Made by a program: the position numbers and the translations under genes. Positions 44,208-52,536 of a DNA stretch of 64,000 nucleotides are shown one piece after another. The first letter of the stretch is position 1, and each line of letters starts with the position of its first letter. The notes beneath the pieces were generated by a model, which searched no databases, was not told the DNA's origin, and was given only the letters and a program-made list of their open reading frames with translations. Source of the stretch: Phycisphaeraceae bacterium. Its GTDB lineage: Bacteria; Planctomycetota; Phycisphaerae; Phycisphaerales; Phycisphaeraceae. The stretch lies in the NCBI GenBank assembly GCA_029260595.1, contig JAJDCY010000012.1, positions 62,001 to 126,000 of the forward strand, given 5' to 3'.

Positions 44208-46391
44208 TTATACGCTGACGGTTTGTTGGCCCTCGGTGGTGAGTTCGCCTTGGGCTTGTTCGATGAATGCCTCGAGTGCGAGTGCGCCCAGGTCGCCGCG
44301 GGTGCGGTCGCGGACGGCGACGGTGCCGGCTTGTTCGTCGCGGCCTCCTACGACGAGCATGTAGGGGATCTTCAGGCCCTGGGCGACCTTGATCTTGGCT
44401 TGCACGCGGTCGCCGCTGTCGTCGAGGGTGGCGCGGAAGCCTGCTGCGATCAGCGCCTGCTGGACCTTGCGGGCGTACCCGTCGAAGCGTTCGCCGATCG
44501 GCAGGACGCGGACCTGTTCGGGCGCCAGCCAGAGGGGGAACGCGCCGTTGTAGTGCTCGATGAGGATGGCCATGAAACGTTCCATTGAACCGAACGGGGC
44601 GCGGTGGATCATGACCGGGCGGTGGGCGCGGTTGTCGGTGCCGGTGTATTCGATCTTGAACCGCTCGGGCAGGTTGTAGTCGAGTTGGACCGTGCCGAGC
44701 TGCCACTGCCTGCCGATCACGTCGCGGACGACGAAGTCGACTTTGGGCCCGTAGAAGGCGGCTTCACCGGTGGCTTCGGAGTGTTCGACCTGCATCTCGG
44801 CGAGGACAGCGCGGAGTTCGGACTCGGCCTGGTCCCACAGAGCCGGGTCGCCGGCGTATTTGTCGCTGCCGGGTTCGCGCAGGCTAAGGCGGACGTGCAC
44901 ATCCTCAAAACCGAACGTCTTGAAGACGAACTGGACCAGCTCGATGGTGGATTGGAACTCGGCGCGGACCTGTTCGGGTGTGCAGAAGATGTGGGCGTCG
45001 TCCTGGGTGAAGCCGCGGACGCGGGTCATGCCGCTTAGCTCGCCGGATTGCTCGAAGCGGTAGACCGTGCCGAACTCGGCCATGCGGATGGGCAGGTCGC
45101 GGTAGCTGTGGTGGTCGGACGCGTAGATCTTGATGTGGTGCGGGCAGTTCATCGGCTTGAGCAGGTATTGCTCGTCGCTGTCGCGCATCTGGATCGGCGG
45201 GAACTGGCTGTCGGCGTAGAACGGGTAATGGCCGGAGGTTTTGTAGAGGTCGATCTTGCCGATGTGCGGGGTGTAGACGACCTCGTACCCGCGCTTGAGC
45301 AGCTCGTTCTGGAGGAAATCCTGCAAGAGCGTGCGCACCATCGCGCCGCGCGGCTTCCAGAGGATCAGCCCCTGGCCGACCTGCTCGTCGATCGCGAACA
45401 ACCCGAGTTGTTGGCCAATGATGCGGTGGTCGCGCTGGCGGGCCTCTTCGAGGCGCTCGAGGTGTTGGTCGAGGTCGGCCTGCGTGAAAAACGCGGTGCC
45501 GTAGACGCGTTGGAAACGGTCCGACTCCGCATCCCCATGCCAGTAGCTCGACGCGACACTCATCACCTTGAATGCGCCGATGTGGCCAGTGGAGGGGAGG
45601 TGCGGGCCCTGGCAGAGGTCTTCCCAATCGCCACCTACGACGTTCATTCCATGAGTTGGAAGCACATGCCTATCTGGCGGTGTTGGAATGTACCCTGGCT
45701 TGGCATCCTCGCAGCGGATATAGGTGCCGTGCCCAAGGTTATACAACTCACGATCACCTGAGGGGGTGTGTTCGATAGCTACAGGCGGCAACCCCGTGAC
45801 ATACCAACTCAGGAACTTTGCCCCGGCCGCTTGCGCACGTTCTGCGTTGTCCCGTTTGTACTTGTTGCCAGCTTCGGCGTTGTCCCGTTTGTACTTGTTG
45901 CCAGCTTCGGCGTCGAGCTTGTTAAAACCATCGCTCAACGATAGTTTAAAATGAGTAAACGGCCGATCCTCCGCGATGATCTTCTTCATCTCGGCTTCGA
46001 TTCTCGGAAAATCATCGCTGCTGATAGGCTCTTCCAGATACATGTCGTAGTAGAAACCGTTGTCGACCGGGGGGCCGTAGGCGAGTTGGGCTGTGGGCCA
46101 TATGCGTTGGATGGCCTCGGCCATGACGTGCGCACAGGAGTGGCGCAGCAGGTAGAGCGCATCGGGGTCGGGGTCGCCTTTGGACAGGCCCTTCTTGTTG
46201 GTGCGCGGCTTGGTGATGATCTGCAGGGCCGCGTCGCGGTCGATCGGGCGGTTCAGGTCGGCCAGCTCGCCGTCGATCTTGGCGCCGATCGCGGACTTGG
46301 CCAGCCCCGGCCCGATGTCGGCCGCGACCTGGGCGGCGGTGGTCGGCTGGTCGTAGGTCTTCTCACTGCCGTCGGGAAGGGTAATCCGCAT
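44208..46391 (-). CDS. thrS: Threonyl-tRNA synthetase
   Basis: 727 residues, longer than the roughly 640 of E. coli. The TGS domain is at the start; the editing domain has LLRHSCAHVMAEAIQRIWP with its HxxxH and DLCQGPHLPSTGHI with Cys and His. The class II core has MNCPHHIKIY, RMAEFGTVYRFEQSGELSG, VRGFTQDDAHIFC and IHRAPFGSMERFMAILIEHY; an anticodon-binding domain closes it. Extra length comes from an in-frame duplication of AEAGNKYKRDN (residues 161-182) and a longer loop before the DLCQGPH motif. It charges tRNA-Thr and should be essential. Confidence 0.95.
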   Translation of the reverse strand: MRITLPDGSEKTYDQPTTAAQVAADIGPGLAKSAIGAKIDGELADLNRPIDRDAALQIITKPRTNKKGLSKGDPDPDALYLLRHSCAHVMAEAIQRIWPTAQLAYGPPVDNGFYYDMYLEEPISSDDFPRIEAEMKKIIAEDRPFTHFKLSLSDGFNKLDAEAGNKYKRDNAEAGNKYKRDNAERAQAAGAKFLSWYVTGLPPVAIEHTPSGDRELYNLGHGTYIRCEDAKPGYIPTPPDRHVLPTHGMNVVGGDWEDLCQGPHLPSTGHIGAFKVMSVASSYWHGDAESDRFQRVYGTAFFTQADLDQHLERLEEARQRDHRIIGQQLGLFAIDEQVGQGLILWKPRGAMVRTLLQDFLQNELLKRGYEVVYTPHIGKIDLYKTSGHYPFYADSQFPPIQMRDSDEQYLLKPMNCPHHIKIYASDHHSYRDLPIRMAEFGTVYRFEQSGELSGMTRVRGFTQDDAHIFCTPEQVRAEFQSTIELVQFVFKTFGFEDVHVRLSLREPGSDKYAGDPALWDQAESELRAVLAEMQVEHSEATGEAAFYGPKVDFVVRDVIGRQWQLGTVQLDYNLPERFKIEYTGTDNRAHRPVMIHRAPFGSMERFMAILIEHYNGAFPLWLAPEQVRVLPIGERFDGYARKVQQALIAAGFRATLDDSGDRVQAKIKVAQGLKIPYMLVVGGRDEQAGTVAVRDRTRGDLGALALEAFIEQAQGELTTEGQQTVSV
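45845..45910 (-). repeat. Perfect 33-bp tandem duplication inside thrS
   Basis: Two identical copies of a 33-base unit lie back to back and keep the reading frame, encoding the 11-residue AEAGNKYKRDN twice. They fall in the editing domain. Perfect identity suggests a recent event, strong constraint or an assembly error. Confidence 0.9.
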
Positions 46392-46667
46392 CGCCGCAGG
46401 GTCTCCGCTGGGTTCCCGGGTCGCGCAGGGCTATCCGGGGTCGAGTGTTGAGCCGTGCATACTAGCTTGTCGCGCGGCGGGCGGCCTCGGCGGGTTGGCG
46501 ATACAGGGCGTGTCGAGCGATCGGGTTGTGTGTCGCCACGGGTCGCTGTTGCTGATAATCTAGGCGGCTTGGGGATTGAGTCGGTGAATGTGCGGACTTT
46601 TTTGTTGACAGCCGATGCAGTGTGGGCAGCGGTTAGCCCGAAGAAGGGTTAGATGGATTTTTGCTTC

Positions 46668-46758
46668 GGAGAGGTGGCCGAGTGGCTGAAGGCAACGGTT
46701 TGCTAAACCGTCGTAGGGGGTATTCCTCCTACCGCGGGTTCGAATCCCGCCCTCTCCG
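46668..46758 (+). tRNA. tRNA-Ser (GCT)
   Basis: Acceptor arms GGAGAGG and CCTCTCC pair over seven bases. The anticodon arm ACGGTTT-GCT-AAACCGT gives anticodon GCT; a long variable arm (CGTAGGGGG...CCTCCTACCG) is typical of serine tRNAs; the T arm is GCGGG-TTCGAAT-CCCGC. CCA is not encoded. A TTGACA lies at 46605 but with no good -10. Confidence 0.95.
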
Positions 46759-46773
46759 CTTTGATTAACGACC

Positions 46774-46800
46774 AAGCCCCCGTGATGGGGGCTTGTTTGT
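46774..46800 (+). terminator. Rho-independent terminator after tRNA-Ser
   Basis: AAGCCCCC pairs with GGGGGCTT across a five-base loop and is followed by GTTTGTTTG-like T-rich sequence. It starts 16 bases after the tRNA. Confidence 0.75.
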
Positions 46801-46838
46801 TGGGGGCCGTGAGTTTCGGACACGGACAATCGGGGTTG

Positions 46839-47813
46839 TCACTGGCAGTTGGCTCGGCGTCTTGACGGGTCGGTGACTGCCAGCACGGCCAAAGCTGCAA
46901 AGACCGTGGCGGTGGCGGGCTCGGGGACGATTTCACCACCGACGGGGAAAATCGTGGTTCCCATCATGACCGGCTCGGACGAGAGCGCGAACGGGTCGTT
47001 GATGGCCGCGAGCGCGTGGGTGCGGGCACCAAATCCACGAACATCCGCATCAATGACGTAGGTCACCCGGACGGCGCTGTTGCCGGAGACCTGGCCTATG
47101 TCGAGCAGGCCGATAAAGGATGGAAAGGTGGCGTTGATGGTCCGGTTCGAGCCATTTTCCTGCCGGGTAATGAAGGGGGCGAACAGTGGTGACAGGTCCA
47201 TGCCTGCGTCGTGGGTTCCGCTGTCGTCCTCGACGGTGGCGGTGGCGGTGACATTCGGGGTGAGGGTTGGGATATCGGCGTAGGTGCCGGTAAGCTCGGC
47301 GTCGAAATTGAAATGGGCTTCGACGTGGTTTCCCATCGGGGTGGTGAATTCGATGAGGATCGTTGCGGAAGCGGTGGCGTGATACTCCTGGGTGGGGAAC
47401 TCACCGAAGGTGGAAAATTCGAGTTCGGTCGGGGGCAGGAAAAAGTCGAATTGGACATTGCCGGGGAGGGGGTTCACAGCGACGATGGCGATGGTGGCGC
47501 CCGCCCCCGCCGAAAAATCATGGAAGAACAACGACCCATCATGGGCGAATTGAGCGTTCGCGGCGAACTCATTGTGCGCGGCGCGACCGGCTGCGCGGGC
47601 GCCTTGGGTGAACAGGCTCCCGGTTGAAGCGAGGGAATCCGCCAAGCCGAACTGCCTGGTATTAGTATCGAAACCGGCGGACACGTTATCGACAAAGATT
47701 TCTGCGATTGCGGATTGGCTTGTATTGAAGATCAGTACGGCGGCCTGGGCAGGCGCGGCGGCGAGGCAGATCAAGACGGCTAGCCACCTGCCTGCGGTAT
47801 CAAATGAATTCAT
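46839..47813 (-). CDS. PEP-CTERM protein with atypical C-terminal tail
   Basis: A 324-residue exported protein with a signal peptide (WLAVLICLAAAPAQAAVL) and a body rich in Phe, Ala and Thr that looks like a beta-sandwich (FDFFLPPTELEFSTF, ASATILIEFTTPMGNHVEAHF). The C-terminus has VPEP and a hydrophobic segment ATVFAALAVLAV, then DPSRRRANCQ: the basic cluster is offset by DPS and followed by four extra residues including Cys. It is probably an exosortase substrate. A candidate sigma-54 promoter lies about 100 bases upstream. No other domain was recognised. Confidence 0.75.
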   Translation of the reverse strand: MNSFDTAGRWLAVLICLAAAPAQAAVLIFNTSQSAIAEIFVDNVSAGFDTNTRQFGLADSLASTGSLFTQGARAAGRAAHNEFAANAQFAHDGSLFFHDFSAGAGATIAIVAVNPLPGNVQFDFFLPPTELEFSTFGEFPTQEYHATASATILIEFTTPMGNHVEAHFNFDAELTGTYADIPTLTPNVTATATVEDDSGTHDAGMDLSPLFAPFITRQENGSNRTINATFPSFIGLLDIGQVSGNSAVRVTYVIDADVRGFGARTHALAAINDPFALSSEPVMMGTTIFPVGGEIVPEPATATVFAALAVLAVTDPSRRRANCQ

Positions 47814-47912
47814 CGGTATTACTCCCTTGGATCCAGCTATGCGGGTAGTCGGGGCCGGTGTTTTCGATGCTAAGCGGGCGGGGCGTTCGTCGAGCCGGGA
47901 AAGCTTATTCTA

Positions 47913-47928
47913 TGCAGGCTGCGGGCCA
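47913..47928 (-). promoter_or_regulatory. Candidate sigma-54 promoter of the third PEP-CTERM gene
   Basis: On the minus strand TGGCCCGCAGCCTGCA has GG and GC separated by exactly ten bases, matching TGGCACG-N4-TTGCA at all but two positions. The start would be near 47902, giving a leader of about 90 bases. PEP-CTERM genes in other bacteria are known to be controlled through sigma-54 and PrsR. Confidence 0.45.
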
Positions 47929-48134
47929 CGGCCAATGATCAGCCCGACGATGCTTGATGGTTTCGGATCGATAGGAGAGGCCGCGGAAGCGTGTCTTGTG
48001 GCGGGCGGCTGACAAGGTGTTGTAAGGCGTGGGGTTATTGTCGGTGTGGGGCCGTCGGTGTCGCTGAACGCTGAAGTCGGGGGTTTGTAGTGTATGGGGT
48101 GGGGCATGTCGTTGGGGTTTGGTATGGTCATGTG

Positions 48135-49967
48135 ATGGCGGTGACGGACACATTCTCGCTCGATGCGGTGTTGGCGACGCTCAAGGAGTTCTGGGGGTAC
48201 GACGCGCTGCGGCCGATGCAGGAGCAGGCTGTGCGCGCGTCGCTGTTGGGGCAGGATTCGATGGTCGTCCTGCCAACGGGCGGGGGCAAGAGCCTGTGCT
48301 ATCAGTTGCCGGCGGCGATGCGCGAGGGGACGGACCTGGTGATCTCGCCGCTGATCTCGCTGATGCAGGATCAGGTCGATGGGCTGACGGCATGCGGGTA
48401 CCCGGCGGTCGCTCTGCATGGGGGGATGTCGGCGAAGGCCCTGGCGAAGGCGGAGGACGAGATCCGATGTGGGACGCCGCATCTGATTTATTCCGCGCCC
48501 GAGCGGCTGCTCGCGCCGCGCACGCTGGAGATGCTTGAGGGGGTCGACATCCGCGCCATCGTGATCGACGAGGCGCACTGCGTGAGCCACTGGGGGCACG
48601 ACTTTCGGCCCGAGTACCGGCGACTGGCGAATCTGAAGAACCGCATCCCGGGGGCGAGCTGGCACGCGTTTACCGCGACGGCGACCGAGCGCGTGCAGCG
48701 GGACATCGTGTCGCAGCTGGAGCTGCGCGACCCGGCGATTCTTGTCGGGGATTGCGATCGGCCAAACCTTACGTATCGGGTCGCGCCGCGGACGGACGCG
48801 AAGGCGCAGTTGCTCGAAGCGATCAATCGACACAGCGATCGGGCGGTGATTGTGTATTGCATCAGCCGCAAGGACACGGAGCGGACGGCTGCGTGGCTGG
48901 ACGGGCACGGTGTGAATGCGAAGGCGTATCACGCGGGGCTGGGGGCGCGGCAGCGGCAGCGGGTGCAGGAAGAGTTCATGTCGGAGCGGCTACACGTTGT
49001 GGTCGCGACGGTCGCGTTTGGGATGGGGGTGGATCGCAGCGATGTGCGGTGCGTGGTGCACATGGCGATGCCGAAATCGATCGAGCACTACCAACAGGAA
49101 GCGGGCCGCGCCGGGCGCGACGGGTTGGAGGCCGAGTGTGTGCTGCTTTATTCGGCAGCGGATCCGGCCAAGTGGCGGCAACTGATGACCCGGTCGGCAC
49201 AGGAAGCGGGCGAGGAAGGTCCGCCGGAGCATCAGTTGCAACTGCTGATGCACATCCACCGGTTTTGCAGCTCGATGAAGTGTCGCCACGCGGCGCTGGC
49301 GGGGTATTTTGGGCAGGCGTATGCGGGCGAGTCGTGTGGGGCGTGTGACGTCTGCCTGGGTGAGAACGAGTTGGCCGAGGATGCGGTCGTGATCGCTCAG
49401 AAGATTGTCTCGTGTGTCGCGCGGCTGAATAGTCGGTTCGGCAGTGCGCAGGTGGTGGATGTGTTGCGCGGGTCGCAAAAAGAGAAGATCCGGCGGATGG
49501 GGCACGACCAGTTGAGCGTGTTCGGGCTGCTCGAAGATACACCGGCGGCCGTGCTGAATAGTTACGTGGATCAGTTGATCGATGCGGGGGCACTGGACCG
49601 GACGGAGGATGATCGGCCGGTGGTGCGGCTGACGGATCAGTCGTTGGAGTTTTTGAAGGGGTTGCGTGATGTGGTGTTGCGCCGGCCGAAGGTGGTCGAG
49701 CGGCGCAAGACGCGGTCGGGGCGGGGCGAGGCGGATTGGGAGGGTGTGGATCAGGCGTTGTTCGACCGGTTGCGCGCGGTGCGTCGCGGGTTGGCTGAGG
49801 CGCGCGGGGTGCCGGCGTACATTATTTTCGGTGATCAGACGCTGCGCGAGCTGGCTCGTCACAAGCCGGGGACGGCGGACGAGATGCTGCGGATTCGAGG
49901 GGTTGGGCAGCAGAAGCTCGATGATTTCGCGGAGGATTTTCTGGCCTGTATCAATGACGGTGCGTGA
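48135..49967 (+). CDS. recQ: ATP-dependent DNA helicase RecQ
   Basis: 610 residues. Helicase motifs are RPMQEQAV, LPTGGGKSLCYQLPA (Walker A), VIDEAHCVSHWGHDFRPEY (Walker B and the aromatic loop), HAFTATAT, VIVYCISRKDTE, VATVAFGMGVDR and QEAGRAGRDG. The RecQ-Ct zinc-binding cysteines are in KCRHAALAGYFG and CGACDVCLG, and a C-terminal HRDC domain includes PAYIIFGDQTLRELA and IRGVGQQKLDDF. It unwinds DNA 3' to 5' in repair and recombination. The start MAVTDTF is preferred to the ATG 15 codons upstream, which precedes an unlikely leader. Confidence 0.94.
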   Translation: MAVTDTFSLDAVLATLKEFWGYDALRPMQEQAVRASLLGQDSMVVLPTGGGKSLCYQLPAAMREGTDLVISPLISLMQDQVDGLTACGYPAVALHGGMSAKALAKAEDEIRCGTPHLIYSAPERLLAPRTLEMLEGVDIRAIVIDEAHCVSHWGHDFRPEYRRLANLKNRIPGASWHAFTATATERVQRDIVSQLELRDPAILVGDCDRPNLTYRVAPRTDAKAQLLEAINRHSDRAVIVYCISRKDTERTAAWLDGHGVNAKAYHAGLGARQRQRVQEEFMSERLHVVVATVAFGMGVDRSDVRCVVHMAMPKSIEHYQQEAGRAGRDGLEAECVLLYSAADPAKWRQLMTRSAQEAGEEGPPEHQLQLLMHIHRFCSSMKCRHAALAGYFGQAYAGESCGACDVCLGENELAEDAVVIAQKIVSCVARLNSRFGSAQVVDVLRGSQKEKIRRMGHDQLSVFGLLEDTPAAVLNSYVDQLIDAGALDRTEDDRPVVRLTDQSLEFLKGLRDVVLRRPKVVERRKTRSGRGEADWEGVDQALFDRLRAVRRGLAEARGVPAYIIFGDQTLRELARHKPGTADEMLRIRGVGQQKLDDFAEDFLACINDGA

Positions 49968-50012
49968 GCGAATCGCGGCGCGGACTGATTGGTAGATCGC
50001 CAGACAAGCACG

Positions 50013-50495
50013 ATGCACAGTGACGCGGCGAGTGTGGACGGGTACCTCGCAGCCCTGTCGGACGAACGGCGGCGTGCGATCGAGGTCGTGCGCGCAGTGA
50101 TCTTAAAGAACCTGCCCAAGGGTTATGCCGAGGGGATGCAGTACGGGATGATCGGGTACTTCGTGCCTCACCATGTTTATCCGCCGGGCTACCACTGCGA
50201 TCCGAAGCAGCCGCTGCCGTTCGCGGGGCTGGCGTCTCAGAAGCGCTACATGTCGGTCTACCTGATGTGCATCTACGGGGACGCCGATCACCTGGCGTGG
50301 TTTCGTGATGCCTGGGTGCGCAGCGGCAAGAAGCTGGATATGGGAAAGTCGTGCGTGCGGTTTAAGCGGGTTGAAGACCTGGCGTTGGAGGTGATCGGGC
50401 AGGCGGTGCGTCGGGTTTCGGTCAAGGCGTTCGTCAAACACTACGAGTCGGTGGTGCCGGCGGCGGCGAAGCGGGTGGGCAAGTGCAAGTCGTAG
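50013..50495 (+). CDS. DUF1801 (YdhG-like) family protein
   Basis: A 160-residue cytoplasmic protein. The N-terminal part VDGYLAALSDERRRAIEVVRAVI and then GYAEGMQYGMIGYFVP match the DUF1801 family, whose members bind iron or act in stress response in some cases. The C-terminus continues with KRYMSVYLMCIYGD, KKLDMGKSCVRFK and LALEVIGQAVRRVSV. It begins 45 bases after recQ on the same strand. The exact role is unknown. Confidence 0.75.
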   Translation: MHSDAASVDGYLAALSDERRRAIEVVRAVILKNLPKGYAEGMQYGMIGYFVPHHVYPPGYHCDPKQPLPFAGLASQKRYMSVYLMCIYGDADHLAWFRDAWVRSGKKLDMGKSCVRFKRVEDLALEVIGQAVRRVSVKAFVKHYESVVPAAAKRVGKCKS

Positions 50496-50514
50496 TAGTG
50501 ACGGGCGAAGTGAT

Positions 50515-52308
50515 CTAGGCGATCCCGAGGGCGCTAACTAGAAGCATGACGGTGCCGGCCAGGGCGTTGAGCAGCGCGATGTAGCCGATGGCATCGCGGG
50601 TTTGGATCGAGCGTTCGGCGATCGGGCGGTTGACGGAGTAAAGCGAGCGGCGGACCCAGATGCTGATGGGGGTGAATCGGCCAGATGTTGCCGGTGACGC
50701 AGCTTGAGACCCGTCGGCCTTCTTGGCGGGTTCAGCGCCGGCTTGCGGTGCGGAGTCGGACGATGAGGGTGTGGCGGAGGGTTCCTCGTCGAGTTCGCTG
50801 GCGACGTCCTGGGCGGTTGTGTTGAACCCGACGGTTTGTGCGGCGGCCTTTCGTTTGGCCAACTCGGACGCCGAGAGGCTGGTGTTGTCATCGAGTAGGA
50901 CGGCTGCGGAATCGGGCTCGGCGGCGGGAATGGGTGAATCGTCGCCGAACGAACCGCCGAGTGCATCGATATCTTCACCGACCGAGCCATCGGCTTCACT
51001 AGCGAGCAGTTGGTCGATCTCGTCGAGTGAGATCTTCTGGCCGGGCTGGTCGGCCGGCTTGGGCGCGGGCTGATCGGTGGAGGGCGCGGCGGAGGATTGA
51101 TCGAGCGAGTCGGCCTCGGCGAAGAGTTCTTCGATCTGTGCATTGAGGTCGTCGGGTGGGCTCGGTTGGGAATCAGCCTCGGTGGTAGCCGACGGCTCGG
51201 AGGGTAGCGTGGGATCCGCGGCTGATTCGGCGAGCAGCGCGTCGAGGTCGAGTTGGTCGTTGTCAATCCGATCCGACATGGACGCCGCGGGTTTGGGCGG
51301 CACGGCGGTTGGCTCGGCTGCGGTTGGACCGTCGGCCGATGTCTCGGCGAGCAGTGCGTCGATGTCGAGGTCATCATTGTTGATGCGGCTGGCCGAGGCG
51401 ACTGGCGGAGCGGCGGCGGTGGTGTCGGTCGATTGGTCGGCGTGGTCGGGAGCGGGTGGTGCTTCGCTCTCGGCGAGCAGGGCATCGAGGTCCATGGTCA
51501 GGTTGTCGGTGGTGGCGGCTTGCGGTGTGGGCGCGGCTGGAGGATCGGGTGACGGCGGTGTGGGTTGCGGCGCCCGGCCGGGTGTCTGTTTTGAATCACC
51601 GGCAACCCCGGCTTCCGCCATCAAGGCGTCGATGTCCATGGTTAGGTTGTCGACGGCGCGGCTGGGCGGCGATGGCGCGCTTAGCGATCCCGGATCGGGC
51701 GGCGCGGCTGCGGCGAGTCTGCGCTCAGTGGCGGGCTCGGTATTAGCGATCAGCGTGTCGAGCTCGGCTGCCCAGTCGGCGGGCGACTCGTCCGGGGGGT
51801 CGGGGGCTAAGCCGGTGCGTGGAGCGTCGGGTTCGATGGGCGAGTCGTCGGTGGGCGTCGCGGGGTGCGGTGTGAAAGTCTCCTGTGAATCCTCGGCCAT
51901 GCCGTGCTGGACACGGTCCTCATCGGGGCCGGGGTCGTCTTGCGGCGCGACGCCGTGCTGGATGTTCGGCTCGGACGCATCGTCCGGGGCTTGACCGTGC
52001 CGGATATCAGCGATGTCGTCTGGAGATGGCTCCGCCGCGATTGGATCGGTCGGGCGATCGGCGGCGGTGTCGGCTGAGGTGGCAGATTGGTCGACGTCGG
52101 TATCGGGTGCGGGGTCGGTCTCTGGTTCGGGGGCGGGGGCGGGGATTGGCGAAGCGGTCGCCTGGGCATCGCGCGCTTTGGCAACCAAGCCGGGCTCTTG
52201 CTGCTCTAACTCGGCGAGCAGCGCATCGAGACGGGCATCCAAGTCGACGCCTTTGGAGGCGGGCGCATCGGTGGACGACTGATCTTGTGTCGTTGGTTGG
52301 TCGGCCAC
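50515..52308 (-). CDS. Disordered, C-terminally membrane-anchored protein with repeated LDxDALLAE motifs
   Basis: This 597-residue protein is dominated by Pro, Ala, Asp, Ser and Thr and should be largely disordered. Embedded in it are about nine short amphipathic segments of one type: residues 22-34 (LDARLDALLAEL), 181-190, 221-232 (NLTMDIDALMAE), 269-281 (NLTMDLDALLAE), 312-322, 351-362, 387-399 (LNAQIEELFAEA), 426-438 (ISLDEIDQLLAS) and 445-450. A separate RHG/QHG motif occurs three times at residues 103-137. The C-terminus has one hydrophobic segment (YIALLNALAGTVMLLVSALG), so it would be tail-anchored with the motifs in the cytoplasm. The motif resembles the N-terminal DEIDALL of FliM. 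No known family was recognised. Confidence 0.8.
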   Translation of the reverse strand: MADQPTTQDQSSTDAPASKGVDLDARLDALLAELEQQEPGLVAKARDAQATASPIPAPAPEPETDPAPDTDVDQSATSADTAADRPTDPIAAEPSPDDIADIRHGQAPDDASEPNIQHGVAPQDDPGPDEDRVQHGMAEDSQETFTPHPATPTDDSPIEPDAPRTGLAPDPPDESPADWAAELDTLIANTEPATERRLAAAAPPDPGSLSAPSPPSRAVDNLTMDIDALMAEAGVAGDSKQTPGRAPQPTPPSPDPPAAPTPQAATTDNLTMDLDALLAESEAPPAPDHADQSTDTTAAAPPVASASRINNDDLDIDALLAETSADGPTAAEPTAVPPKPAASMSDRIDNDQLDLDALLAESAADPTLPSEPSATTEADSQPSPPDDLNAQIEELFAEADSLDQSSAAPSTDQPAPKPADQPGQKISLDEIDQLLASEADGSVGEDIDALGGSFGDDSPIPAAEPDSAAVLLDDNTSLSASELAKRKAAAQTVGFNTTAQDVASELDEEPSATPSSSDSAPQAGAEPAKKADGSQAASPATSGRFTPISIWVRRSLYSVNRPIAERSIQTRDAIGYIALLNALAGTVMLLVSALGIA

Positions 52309-52536
52309 GGTAGCCGTCTCCCTGCGTCAGCGAGACCGGATGGGACGGGCCGGCGGGCGGTCCAGATCACGGCCGAATGAGAAGATAGTTTGCCCCACCG
52401 CTTCTACAGTGGTTTATCGTCTCGGTTCAGGGGCTACTCAAGGCGGCGATCCGTTCCGCGTGGGCGGCCCCGGCTGGCGCGATTCCCGTCTGGCCTTGGG
52501 CGACCGGGGTTGAGGCTTCCACTTAGTATGGTAGCG

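Noticed and set aside
45845..45910. thrS repeat as a frameshift or broken gene
   Set aside because: The 33-base unit keeps the frame and all downstream synthetase motifs are intact.
46605..46636. TTGACA upstream of tRNA-Ser as a full promoter
   Set aside because: The -35 is perfect but no acceptable -10 lies 16-18 bases downstream.
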